Source of the DNA: JBBSHJ01 sp038253135
Lineage (GTDB): Bacteria; Actinomycetota; Actinomycetes; Mycobacteriales; QHCD01
Assembly (NCBI GenBank): GCA_038253135.1
Contig: JBBSHJ010000087.1
Span: 1-14,093, forward strand
Direction: 5' to 3'
Length of the DNA: 14,093 bases
Both the position numbers and the translations under genes were made by a program. This document shows, piece by piece, positions 5,433 to 13,517 of this stretch (position 1 is its first letter; each line of letters begins with the position of its first letter). The notes under the pieces were generated by a model, which worked only from the letters and a program-made list of their open reading frames with translations, was not told the DNA's origin and searched no databases.

Positions 5433-6767
5433 CTAGTGCTTCGTCGCATTGACGAATGAGCGGCGCGGATCCTGGATCTCCCCGAGCGAGACCACCTCGC
5501 GGCGGAAGAACAGCGACAGCGTCCAGTCGGCGAGCACCCGCACCTTGCGGTTGAGCGTCGGCATCCGGGACACGTGGTAGGTGCGGTGCATGAACCACGC
5601 CGCGAACCCGCGGAGCTTCACCCCGTAGATCTCGGCGACCCCCTTGTGCAAGCCGAGGCTGGCCACCGAGCCCGCGTAGGCGTGCACGTAGTCCTTGGGC
5701 TGTCCGCCGCGGACGGCGGCGGCGATATTCTCGGCGAGCTGCTTCGCCTGGCGTACGGCGTGCTGCGCGCTCGGGCCGCAGGTCGCGTCCGGATCGTGCT
5801 CGGACAGGTCGGGGACGCGCGCGCAGTCGCCGGCTCCCCAGGCGTCCGGAATCCCTTGGACCCGCAGCGTCGCCGCGCACCGCAACCGTCCCTTCTCATC
5901 GACCGGCAGCCCGCTGCGTGCCACCAGCGGATTGGCGCGGACCCCCGCGGTCCAGACCACCGTGTCGGCGTCGAAGGTGTCGGCGTTGGACAGCGCGACA
6001 TGCCCGCCGGTGAGGGACTCGACGCGGGTGTTGAGGTCGACCTCCATGCCGCGGCCGGTCAGCTCGTTGGCGGTGTAGGCCGAGAGCGTCGTGCTGACCT
6101 CGGGCAGGATCCGGCCGGTCGCCTCGACCAGCACCCACCGCATGTCCTCGGGCGCCAGGTCGGGGTAGAGGCGCACGGCATAGCGCGCCATGTCCTCGAG
6201 CTCGGCGAACGCCTCCACACCGGCGTACCCCCCTCCGATGAAGACGAACGTCAACGCCCGCCGGCGCAGCTCGGGGTCCTCACTGGTGGCGGCGAAATCG
6301 AGCCGCGACAGCACGTGATTTCGCAGGTAGATCGCCTCACCGACGGAGCGGAACCCGATGCCGACCTCGTCCAGCCCGGGAATCGGCAGCGTCCGGGCGA
6401 TCGATCCGAGCGCGACGACGAGGATGTCGTAGTCGATTTCCAGCGAGTCGCCCTCGAGCGGCTTGACGATCGTCTTTTTGCTGCTGTGGTCGATCGCGGT
6501 AACGGTGCCGGTGAGCACGTCGCACCGGCGCAACACCCGTCGCAGCGGCACGACGACGTGCCGCGGCTCGATGGAGCCCGCCGCCGCCTCCGGCAGGAAC
6601 GGCTGGTAGGTCATGTTCGGCGCCTGGTCGACGATCGTGATGCTCGCCTCGCCGCGGCGCAGCAGCTTCTGCAGCCGGTAGGCCGTGTACATGCCGACGT
6701 ATCCGCCGCCCAGAACGAGAATGTGCGGCTTGCGGGACGGCCGCCGGACGGCCACGTTCGCGGTCAT
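5433..6767 (-). CDS. ndh: Type II NADH dehydrogenase-like FAD/NAD(P) oxidoreductase
   Basis: The 444-residue product is a two-dinucleotide-fold flavoprotein. The FAD fold is at the N-terminus (ILVLGGGYVG, 16-25), the NAD fold in the middle (FVFIGGGYAGVEA, 175-186), and the FAD-closing motif is WGAGDCARVPD (310-320). AQHAVRQAKQ (334-343) is typical of NDH-2. The C-terminal amphipathic/aromatic region (about 385-425) would hold it to the inner face of the membrane. NDH-2 passes electrons from NADH to menaquinone without pumping protons. The ATG at 6767 has no Shine-Dalgarno but a TACGCT ends eight bases upstream, suggesting a leaderless transcript of its own. The 62-bp gap to the upstream membrane gene would also allow read-through from the operon. 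The long open frame upstream to 7142 is antisense or out-of-frame and rejected. Confidence 0.92.
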   Translation of the reverse strand: MTANVAVRRPSRKPHILVLGGGYVGMYTAYRLQKLLRRGEASITIVDQAPNMTYQPFLPEAAAGSIEPRHVVVPLRRVLRRCDVLTGTVTAIDHSSKKTIVKPLEGDSLEIDYDILVVALGSIARTLPIPGLDEVGIGFRSVGEAIYLRNHVLSRLDFAATSEDPELRRRALTFVFIGGGYAGVEAFAELEDMARYAVRLYPDLAPEDMRWVLVEATGRILPEVSTTLSAYTANELTGRGMEVDLNTRVESLTGGHVALSNADTFDADTVVWTAGVRANPLVARSGLPVDEKGRLRCAATLRVQGIPDAWGAGDCARVPDLSEHDPDATCGPSAQHAVRQAKQLAENIAAAVRGGQPKDYVHAYAGSVASLGLHKGVAEIYGVKLRGFAAWFMHRTYHVSRMPTLNRKVRVLADWTLSLFFRREVVSLGEIQDPRRSFVNATKH

Positions 6768-6774
6768 TCTCAAA

Positions 6775-6780
6775 AGCGTA
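6775..6780 (-). promoter_or_regulatory. ndh: Putative -10 element of a leaderless promoter for ndh
   Basis: The minus strand reads TACGCT, then tttgaga, then the ATG at 6767. The hexamer and the seven-base spacing equal those before the SGNH hydrolase GTG at 1604. No convincing -35 is seen. Confidence 0.4.
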
Positions 6781-6829
6781 CGACGCGCCGCCGCACCCGC
6801 TCCGCGGGCACTGGCAACCGCGGCGCGCG

Positions 6830-7381
6830 CTAGGACTCGGAGCGCGCGCGGGTCAGGTAATAGGGCACCACGAAAAGCAGTGCCGCCGCGATCAGCCCGA
6901 GGACGATCAGGCCGACCGAGCCCGACAGCCGGCCCACCTTGGTGCCGACGTAGGCGACCAGAAAGGTCGCCGCGAGGACCGGAGCGAAGTGCACCGACCA
7001 CCGCGTGATCACCCGGCGATCGATCGGCGCGGTCGACGGCATCGACGCGGCCAGCGAGGACAGGCTGTGGAACACATAGGCTAGCGAGGCCAGGATCGCG
7101 AGCTGCAGCGGCGCTTCGGTCGATCCGCGGGTGAAGACCCACCCAGCGGCGACGACGAGGATCCCCACGCCGGCGCCGAGGCTGTCGGGGTAGAGCATCG
7201 CCAGCAGCACCATGAGGAAGCCGAAACCGATCAGGACCGCTGAAGCATTTCCCCCGGCCATGCTCACGAAGATCGACGCGACGCCGAAGGCGCCGACCAA
7301 CAGCCGCAGCGCCAGCTGGCTCGGGCGGGTGTTCCGGGTCGAGTTGATGGTGTCGATCAGCATTTGGAACAGCCGGTTCAT
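6830..7381 (-). CDS. Multi-span membrane protein of unknown function
   Basis: The 183-residue product has about five or six hydrophobic segments (near 23-42, 47-64, 68-84, 91-110, 131-147 and 153-175), a short basic N-terminus and the C-terminus YYLTRARSES. I do not recognise the family. Its position, 40 bp after the DUF58 gene on the same strand, suggests it belongs to the MoxR/DUF58 operon and may act with that membrane complex. The ATG at 7381 has a GGAGG Shine-Dalgarno seven bases upstream. The open frame upstream to 7612 overlaps the DUF58 gene and is not used. The next gene on the strand, ndh, starts 62 bp further on. Confidence 0.8.
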   Translation of the reverse strand: MNRLFQMLIDTINSTRNTRPSQLALRLLVGAFGVASIFVSMAGGNASAVLIGFGFLMVLLAMLYPDSLGAGVGILVVAAGWVFTRGSTEAPLQLAILASLAYVFHSLSSLAASMPSTAPIDRRVITRWSVHFAPVLAATFLVAYVGTKVGRLSGSVGLIVLGLIAAALLFVVPYYLTRARSES

Positions 7382-7421
7382 CGTCGCACCTCCGTGACCG
7401 CCCTTATCCGCATCCTTCGCG

Positions 7422-8684
7422 TCACCGCATGATCCTCGGTGCGCCGGCGGCCATCGACACGTCCCGCAGGACCTCATCGAGGCTGCCGGGCCCGCGCCAC
7501 GGGACCACCGGCACACCGAGCTCGGACAGCCGGCCGATCTCCTGGTCGCGCTCGAGCAGCCACAGCCGCCAGGCGAGCGTCGTCCAGTCGCTGCGGCGCG
7601 GCGGTGCGGCATCGGCCGGAAGGGTGTCTACCACGAGGACGGCGTAGCCGGCGTAGGCCATCGCCGCGGCTCGCTCGAGCACGCTCTCGCCGATCAGCGG
7701 CGTCATCAACAGCACCAGCGATCCGCGACCGAGCTGACCCAGCGCCATGCCGGCGGCGATCTGCGCGCCGTCAGCCCGCGTGTCCCGGACGTCGAGCAAC
7801 ACGTCGAGGAGCCGGATCAGGTGCGCCCGCCCACCGCCCGCGGGCACCCGGCGTACCGCCCGCGAGAGGTCGAGCAGGCCGACCCGGTCGCCGTGCCGCA
7901 GGTAGTGCTCGGCGACCGCCGCGGCCGCCCGCACGGTCGTGTCGAGGCTGCTCGACCTGCCGTCGATCCCCTCGCTCTCGCCGACGTCGTACGTCGTGTC
8001 GAGGACGAGCGCGACCTCGGCGTCGCGATCGGACAGGGTCGCGGTGACGTGCAGCTCGCCACGGCGCAGCGACACCGGCCAGTTGATGCGGTGCAGCCGG
8101 TCACCGACCTGGAACGGCCGCACCCCCGCGATGTCGGTGCCGTCGCCGATGCGTCGCGATCGGTGCAGCCCGACCATGCCGGCAGCATGCGGTACGACGT
8201 CCACCGCCTGGAAGTCCTCGGCGATCGGGACTGTCGCGACCGTGACCATGCCGGTCACGAACGGGCCCCGGCGCAGCAGGCCGTATCCGGCGGCGGCGAA
8301 GGCCGATGCCGGCCCGACCTGGCGGCGGCCCCACCGGGTGGTGCGCACCCGGAACCGCAATTCGCGCTCCTCACCGGCGCCGAGCCGCACGCAGCGCTCC
8401 GGCACGTCCTTGTAGCCGCTGATCCATTCCGAGTGTGTCGCCACCTTGACCGAAACGACGTCGATGGGCTCGGACGCCGCGACGGTGACGACCAGCCGGG
8501 TGACCTCGCCCTCGAGCAGGCTGCTCGCCGCCGCGCTCATCGACACGGTCGGAGTCACCGTCGTCCCGCGGGCCAGCCCGAGCAGCAACCCGACCAGGAA
8601 CGGCGTCGCCAGGACGACGGCGTCGACCCGGCGGAACATGATCGCGAAGATGCACAGCCCGCCGACGAGCGCGACGCATCGCAC
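7422..8684 (-). CDS. DUF58 domain-containing membrane protein
   Basis: The product has about 420 residues. Two hydrophobic helices (about 2-16 and 20-38) anchor it, followed by a beta-rich region and the DUF58 signature: GDGTDIAGVRPFQVGDRLHR (180-199) followed by INWPVSLRRGELHV (200-213), equivalent to the family's R-x-Y-x-x-GD-x-x-R-x-I-x-W. A VWA-like domain follows (VALVLDTT, 224-231). DUF58 proteins are routinely encoded next to MoxR ATPases and are thought to work with them in assembling or maturing envelope or secreted complexes. The start is uncertain: there is no ATG before the second helix, and the GTG at 8684 keeps both helices. A CTG overlapping the MoxR stop near 8757 is possible. 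The longer frame up to 9251 overlaps moxR and is rejected. Confidence 0.87.
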   Translation of the reverse strand: MRCVALVGGLCIFAIMFRRVDAVVLATPFLVGLLLGLARGTTVTPTVSMSAAASSLLEGEVTRLVVTVAASEPIDVVSVKVATHSEWISGYKDVPERCVRLGAGEERELRFRVRTTRWGRRQVGPASAFAAAGYGLLRRGPFVTGMVTVATVPIAEDFQAVDVVPHAAGMVGLHRSRRIGDGTDIAGVRPFQVGDRLHRINWPVSLRRGELHVTATLSDRDAEVALVLDTTYDVGESEGIDGRSSSLDTTVRAAAAVAEHYLRHGDRVGLLDLSRAVRRVPAGGGRAHLIRLLDVLLDVRDTRADGAQIAAGMALGQLGRGSLVLLMTPLIGESVLERAAAMAYAGYAVLVVDTLPADAAPPRRSDWTTLAWRLWLLERDQEIGRLSELGVPVVPWRGPGSLDEVLRDVSMAAGAPRIMR

Positions 8685-8752
8685 CAGCGCCGGAGTCGGG
8701 CTCCAGGCGCCGGCGGCGACATCGCGCCCCGACGGGACCGCGGTGGCGCGGT

Positions 8753-9838
<1,086 letters not shown>

Positions 9839-9840
9839 GG

Positions 9841-10416
9841 TCAGATCGCCTCGATCGCCGACACGAGACGCTCCACCTCGCGCGGTGTCGGCGGCCGCTT
9901 GGTCTGCGTCGCGCCTTGACTGATCAGCAGGGTCCACAGGTCTTCGCTCACAATCTCCCGACAGCGGTCGGGATCGCGGTGCAGGTCGGCGCCGTGTCGT
10001 TGGAGCAGCCGCTCGGTCGCGACGCGTTGCAACAGCGGGCGGACCCGCTGCTCGTAACGTTGGCGGTCGACGCTGCCCCAGGACAGTCGGTATTCCAGGA
10101 AGTACAGGTCCGCATAGGGATTCCGCGTGGTGGGCGAGTCGTGGTACGCCTCCAGTGGCCGCACGTAGCGGTTCTCCTTCTGCAGCTCGTCGCAGACGAA
10201 GCACAGGGCGCCGATGACGGCGCCGAGGACGATCGCGTAGGCGAGGGTGAACGTGACCGCGGCCAGCCAGAGGATGCCATCGAGCAGCAGCGCGAGGCCG
10301 ACACCGGTGCCCGCGAAGATCGACAGCCGACGCAGCAGCTCCTTGCGCCGGCTCCGCACGGCCCGGTCCCGGAAGGCTTCGGATCGCTTGCGGCCGCGGC
10401 CGCCGAAAGACCTCAT
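9841..10416 (-). CDS. Two-helix membrane protein of the MoxR/DUF58 operon
   Basis: The product has 191 residues with a strongly basic N-terminus (1-30), two hydrophobic helices (about 31-51 and 53-75) and a long hydrophilic C-terminal region rich in Arg, Glu and Leu (about 80-191). I do not recognise a named domain. Its ATG overlaps the TGA of the upstream DUF4129-type gene in an ATGA arrangement, and moxR begins two bases after its own stop, so it is an integral member of the operon. It probably sits in the membrane with the cytosolic domain available to MoxR. That role is inferred only from position. Confidence 0.85.
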   Translation of the reverse strand: MRSFGGRGRKRSEAFRDRAVRSRRKELLRRLSIFAGTGVGLALLLDGILWLAAVTFTLAYAIVLGAVIGALCFVCDELQKENRYVRPLEAYHDSPTTRNPYADLYFLEYRLSWGSVDRQRYEQRVRPLLQRVATERLLQRHGADLHRDPDRCREIVSEDLWTLLISQGATQTKRPPTPREVERLVSAIEAI

Positions 10417-11204
10417 GGCAGCAACTCCGCGGCCTCGGCGTCCTGCCGAACGGAGAGCTGGCGGCCGATCTCGTTCAGAGCCCGGCGCGCGGCGGCGCGC
10501 GCGTCCTCCGGCATCTCGTGGTCGGAGAACCGCGCTTCGCGGTAGAGCTCGCCGAGCCGGCCCGCGCTGGCCGGGTCGACGTCGTACCTATGCAACAGCC
10601 GCACGGTGAACTCCATCGAGGTCTCCGATGCCCCCCGCTCGGCGCCGGCCTCGGCCGCAACGTCCTCGAGCCGGCGCCAGCAGGCGACGATCGCGTTGCG
10701 CGGCTCGCCCTGCTCGATGTCGTAGCTGAGCCCGGCCCGGGTCGCCTCGCCCAGCGCGGACGTCAGATCCTCGGGTGCCTCGACCGCGTCCGTGTCGTCC
10801 TTCTTGCGGCGCAGCTGCGACCAGTCGACGGACGTGACCGCCTTGTAGAGGTAGTAGCCGATGACCACCGCCAGCACGGCCCCGGCGATGATCGCGAGGA
10901 TCAGCAGCACCTGACCGATCCAGCCGGCGCTGCCGCCCGAGGCCGGTTTGTGGGACGACGCCGACGGGCTGCCGGTGGGCTGCTTCTGCGGGTTGTTGGT
11001 GACCTCCTTGGGGGTGAAGGACCGGTTGTGCGAGTGCAGGTCATTGGTCGGGCCGGATCGGGCGACCAGCAGCACGATGACCAGCCCGGCCAGGGCGCCG
11101 AGTACGGCGACCACGACCGACAGCGAAGCGCGCGGGCCGGAGGGTGGTGGTGGCGGCATGGTCGGCGGGCGCCGCGAGGTCGCCGTACCGCGGTCGATGC
11201 TCAT
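10413..11204 (-). CDS. DUF4129-type membrane protein
   Basis: The 263-residue product has a Pro-rich N-terminus, a first helix (about 27-49), an extracytoplasmic Ser/Lys/Asn-rich loop (50-93) and a second helix (95-120). The cytosolic C-terminus fits DUF4129: AIVACWRRLEDVAAEAGAER (171-190), then SETSMEFTVRLL and LGELYREARFSDHEM (217-231). DUF4129 domains commonly occur in operons with MoxR and DUF58, with or without a transglutaminase domain; here no transglutaminase domain is present. The ATG at 11204 overlaps the stop of the upstream uracil-DNA glycosylase gene (ATGA) and has GGAGG as Shine-Dalgarno. The stop again overlaps the next start. The longer frame to 11567 is antisense-like sequence inside the glycosylase gene and is rejected. 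Confidence 0.88.
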   Translation of the reverse strand: MSIDRGTATSRRPPTMPPPPPSGPRASLSVVVAVLGALAGLVIVLLVARSGPTNDLHSHNRSFTPKEVTNNPQKQPTGSPSASSHKPASGGSAGWIGQVLLILAIIAGAVLAVVIGYYLYKAVTSVDWSQLRRKKDDTDAVEAPEDLTSALGEATRAGLSYDIEQGEPRNAIVACWRRLEDVAAEAGAERGASETSMEFTVRLLHRYDVDPASAGRLGELYREARFSDHEMPEDARAAARRALNEIGRQLSVRQDAEAAELLP

Positions 11205-11971
11205 CGCGCGACCTCCTCGGTCGCTGCGGTCTTGGCCCGCGCCAGGAGAGCGTCGAGCATCGGTTCGGTCAGCCGCCCGGTGAAGGTGTTCTGCTGGCTC
11301 ACGTGGTAGCAGCCCAGCACGGTTATGCCGCGCTCGGTTCCGCCACGGCTCGCGAGCCGGACCTCCGCGCCGTGCCCGAAGGTCGGCCGCGGCCGCGGAA
11401 CCACCAACCCGAGCGCGCGGGCCGCCGCGAGGGTGGCTCCCCACGCGAATCCCCCGAGTGCGACCACGACGCGCAGAGTAGACCGCACCAGCTCCAGCTC
11501 GCGGACCAACCACGGCAGGCACCGGTCGCGTTCGTCCGGAGCCGGACGATTCGCCGGCGGAGCGCATCGCACCGGCGCCGTCACCCGAACGTCGGACAGC
11601 TCCAGCCCGTCACCGATCGCCACCGACACCGGCTGGCTGGCCAGCCCGGCCCGGAACAGCGCGGCGTACAGCCAGTCCCCGCTCCGGTCGCCGGTGAACA
11701 TGCGACCGGTGCGGTTGGCGCCGTGCGCCGCCGGCGCCAGGCCGACGATCACGATCCGCGCATCGGCCGGGCCGAAACCGGGCACGGCGCGGCCCCAGTA
11801 GGTCTCCTCGGCGAAGGCACGTCGGCGGGTGCCGGCCACCTCGGTCCGCCACTGCACCAACCGGGGGCAGGCGAAACAGCCGCTGACGCGGGCATCCAGC
11901 TCGACGAGCGTTCTGGCACCGGCGGCCGCGGCCGGAACTCGCGCCGCCGCGACCGAGGTCGCCTCCCTCAT
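11201..11971 (-). CDS. Uracil-DNA glycosylase, family 5 (UdgB)
   Basis: The 256-residue product carries the family 5 motifs GLAPAAHGANRTGR followed by FTGD (77-95) and HVSQQNTFTG (223-232). Four cysteines (Cys32, Cys35, Cys136, Cys151) match the [4Fe-4S] ligands of family 4/5 glycosylases. Family 5 enzymes remove uracil and several deaminated or oxidised bases from DNA and lack the usual catalytic Asp/Asn in motif A, as seen here. The ATG at 11971 has a GAGGAG Shine-Dalgarno six bases upstream. It is the first gene of the minus-strand run: its stop codon overlaps the start of the DUF4129-type gene, so repair enzyme and membrane complex genes appear to be translated together. Confidence 0.94.
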   Translation of the reverse strand: MREATSVAAARVPAAAAGARTLVELDARVSGCFACPRLVQWRTEVAGTRRRAFAEETYWGRAVPGFGPADARIVIVGLAPAAHGANRTGRMFTGDRSGDWLYAALFRAGLASQPVSVAIGDGLELSDVRVTAPVRCAPPANRPAPDERDRCLPWLVRELELVRSTLRVVVALGGFAWGATLAAARALGLVVPRPRPTFGHGAEVRLASRGGTERGITVLGCYHVSQQNTFTGRLTEPMLDALLARAKTAATEEVAR

Positions 11972-12145
11972 GCCACGCTCCTCGCTGCACCGACCTGGGG
12001 GCCGCCCTCACCCCGCACACCCGTCGGTCGAACCTACCTTGATCGAAGCAGGCGACCGATCCGTGGCAAGCTTGGCCGAACGGCTCGATACGACCATGTA
12101 ACACTGCTGGCCAGCGCCGCTGGCCGCCCGAAAGGTGGGAAAGGC

Positions 12146-12460
12146 ATGGCCGGACCGCTCGGCAAGCTCGGGTTCAAACTCGTGGGGATGGCCTTCGCGA
12201 TCCCGACCGGGATCGCGATCAAGAAGGGCGTCGACGCCGTGTGGGCGCGCACGCGCGGCACCGCGCCGCCCAAGAACGCCAAGGATCCCGAGAACGACTG
12301 GGCCGACGTGCTGATGTGGGCCGCGGCCTCCGGTACGGCGGTCGCGCTCGGGCAGATCGTGGCCTCGCGCGGCGCGGAGCGGGCCTATCGGGTCCTCACC
12401 GGGCTCGACGCACCGCCGGTCGAGCAGTCCCGGGAGAAGGCCCGCGCCGCATCGGCCTGA
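12146..12460 (+). CDS. DUF4235 domain-containing small membrane protein
   Basis: The 104-residue product has two hydrophobic segments (about 9-26 and 55-73) separated by a basic linker containing WARTRGTAPP and the conserved-looking DPENDWADVL (47-56), as in actinobacterial DUF4235 proteins. The function of the family is unknown. The ATG at 12146 is preceded by an AGGTGG-like ribosome site. The long open frame extending back to 11144 is the reverse of the glycosylase gene and is not used. The gene diverges from the glycosylase across 174 bp and converges with the aldolase. Confidence 0.88.
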   Translation: MAGPLGKLGFKLVGMAFAIPTGIAIKKGVDAVWARTRGTAPPKNAKDPENDWADVLMWAAASGTAVALGQIVASRGAERAYRVLTGLDAPPVEQSREKARAASA

Positions 12461-12471
12461 GATTCGCCCAC

Positions 12472-12489
12472 GACCGCCGGCCGGCGGTC
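12472..12489. terminator. 18-base perfect palindrome after the DUF4235 gene, probable terminator
   Basis: GACCGCCGG followed directly by CCGGCGGTC forms a very stable hairpin starting 12 bases past the stop codon. No T-run follows. Its position between convergent genes favours a terminator role. Confidence 0.5.
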
Positions 12490-12520
12490 AGCCCCACGAG
12501 GGTGACGTTCGGGGAGCGAT

Positions 12521-12566
12521 CGACGACCGCAACAGCCGGCTCGGGCGATGCCATCGCCGGTCGTCG
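12521..12566. terminator. Nested stem-loop between convergent genes
   Basis: CGACGACCG (12521-12529) is the exact reverse complement of CGGTCGTCG (12558-12566). Inside lies a second hairpin, GGCGAT-gcc-ATCGCC (12544-12558); the two share one base, so they may compete. It lies about 100 bp beyond the stop of the aldolase and may end transcription from that side. Confidence 0.4.
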
Positions 12567-12634
12567 AAGAGGTCTGGTGAAGACCTGCTCGCCTGATCGT
12601 GAGCCAGCCGACTGGCACTGTGATCGCCTCGTCG

Positions 12635-12654
12635 GATGCGATGCGATGCGATGG
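12635..12654. repeat. Short 5-bp tandem repeat (GATGC x3 plus GATGG)
   Basis: Four 5-bp units lie 12 bp past the stop of the aldolase in non-coding DNA. The array is too short to infer a function. Confidence 0.6.
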
Positions 12655-12665
12655 CTCGATGAGGG

Positions 12666-13517
12666 CTATCTGCTCGTCGCGACGGGGTTGAGCACGCCGA
12701 GCAGGTGCTCCACGGTCTCGGCCATGGCCGCTCGTGCCGGCGCGACATATGTGCGCGGGTCCACGAGCTCGGCGTCGTCCGCGAGCACCCGGCGTACCGC
12801 CGTGGTGAAGGCGATGTTGAGCGCGGTCCCGACGTTGATCTTGACCATCCCGGCGAGCACGGCCGCCCGGAGGTCGGCGTCGGGCACGCCGGAGGAACCG
12901 TGCAGCACCAGCGGCACCGGCAGCGCGGCCCGCAGCCGGCCGATCAGCTCGTGGTCGAGGGCGGCGGTGCGCTCGGTCATCGCGTGCGAGCTGCCGACGG
13001 CGACGGCGAGGGCGTCGACGCCGGTGTCGGCGACGAAGCGCGCCGCCTCGTCCGGATCGGTGCGTACGCCGGGCGCGTGCGCGCCGTCCTTGCCGCCCAC
13101 CTCGCCGAGCTCGGCCTCGAGCCAGAGCCCGTTGCGGTGCGCCCACCCGGCCGCGGCCCTTGTCGCGGCCACGTTGTCGGCGTAGTCCAGCACCGACGCG
13201 TCGTACATCGCCGAGGACAGCCCGGCAACGGCGGCCTGGCGCAGCAGCGCATCGTCCTCGACGTGATCGAGGTGCAGGGCGACGGGGACGGCCGCCGCCT
13301 CGGCGACCGCGACCGCGGCCCGGGCGATCGGCAGCAACCGGTCGCCGTGGAACCGCACGGCGTTCTGGCTGATCTGCAGGATCACCGGAGCGCCGGCGGC
13401 TTCGGCCCCGGCGACGATGCCCTCGGCGTGCTCGAGCGTGATGACGTTGAAGGCGGCGACCCCGCGCCCGCCCGCGCGCGCGGACGAGACGATCTCACCG
13501 GTCGGGACGAGCGGCAT
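12666..13517 (-). CDS. Class II fructose/tagatose-bisphosphate aldolase family protein
   Basis: The 283-residue product is a zinc-dependent TIM-barrel aldolase. Visible are AAFNVITLEHA (21-31), LHLDHVED (81-88; catalytic Asp84 and zinc ligand His85), SSAMYDAS (101-108), AELGEVGG (135-142), GSSHAM (zinc ligand His178), HGSSGVPD (zinc ligand His206) and KINVGTALN (226-234) for phosphate binding. The family cleaves fructose-1,6- or tagatose-1,6-bisphosphate to dihydroxyacetone phosphate and glyceraldehyde-3-phosphate. Its ATG shares one base with the stop of nagA (TGATG), so the two are coupled. That context favours the KbaY/GatY/AgaY type working in amino-sugar (GalNAc or GlcNAc) breakdown over central glycolysis. 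The exact substrate cannot be read from sequence. Confidence 0.9.
   Translation of the reverse strand: MPLVPTGEIVSSARAGGRGVAAFNVITLEHAEGIVAGAEAAGAPVILQISQNAVRFHGDRLLPIARAAVAVAEAAAVPVALHLDHVEDDALLRQAAVAGLSSAMYDASVLDYADNVAATRAAAGWAHRNGLWLEAELGEVGGKDGAHAPGVRTDPDEAARFVADTGVDALAVAVGSSHAMTERTAALDHELIGRLRAALPVPLVLHGSSGVPDADLRAAVLAGMVKINVGTALNIAFTTAVRRVLADDAELVDPRTYVAPARAAMAETVEHLLGVLNPVATSR

Noticed and set aside
6768..7142. Extension of ndh upstream to 7142
   Set aside because: The extra sequence is another frame of the upstream membrane protein gene; the FAD-binding motif begins soon after the ATG at 6767.
12039..12104. Possible promoter for the DUF4235 gene (TTGATC or TTGGCC with downstream hexamers)
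   Set aside because: No -10 hexamer at an acceptable spacing was found for either candidate.
12385..13146. Alternative minus-strand frame and plus-strand frames opposite the aldolase
   Set aside because: They are Arg/Gly-rich shadows; the aldolase frame has all zinc ligands and conserved motifs.
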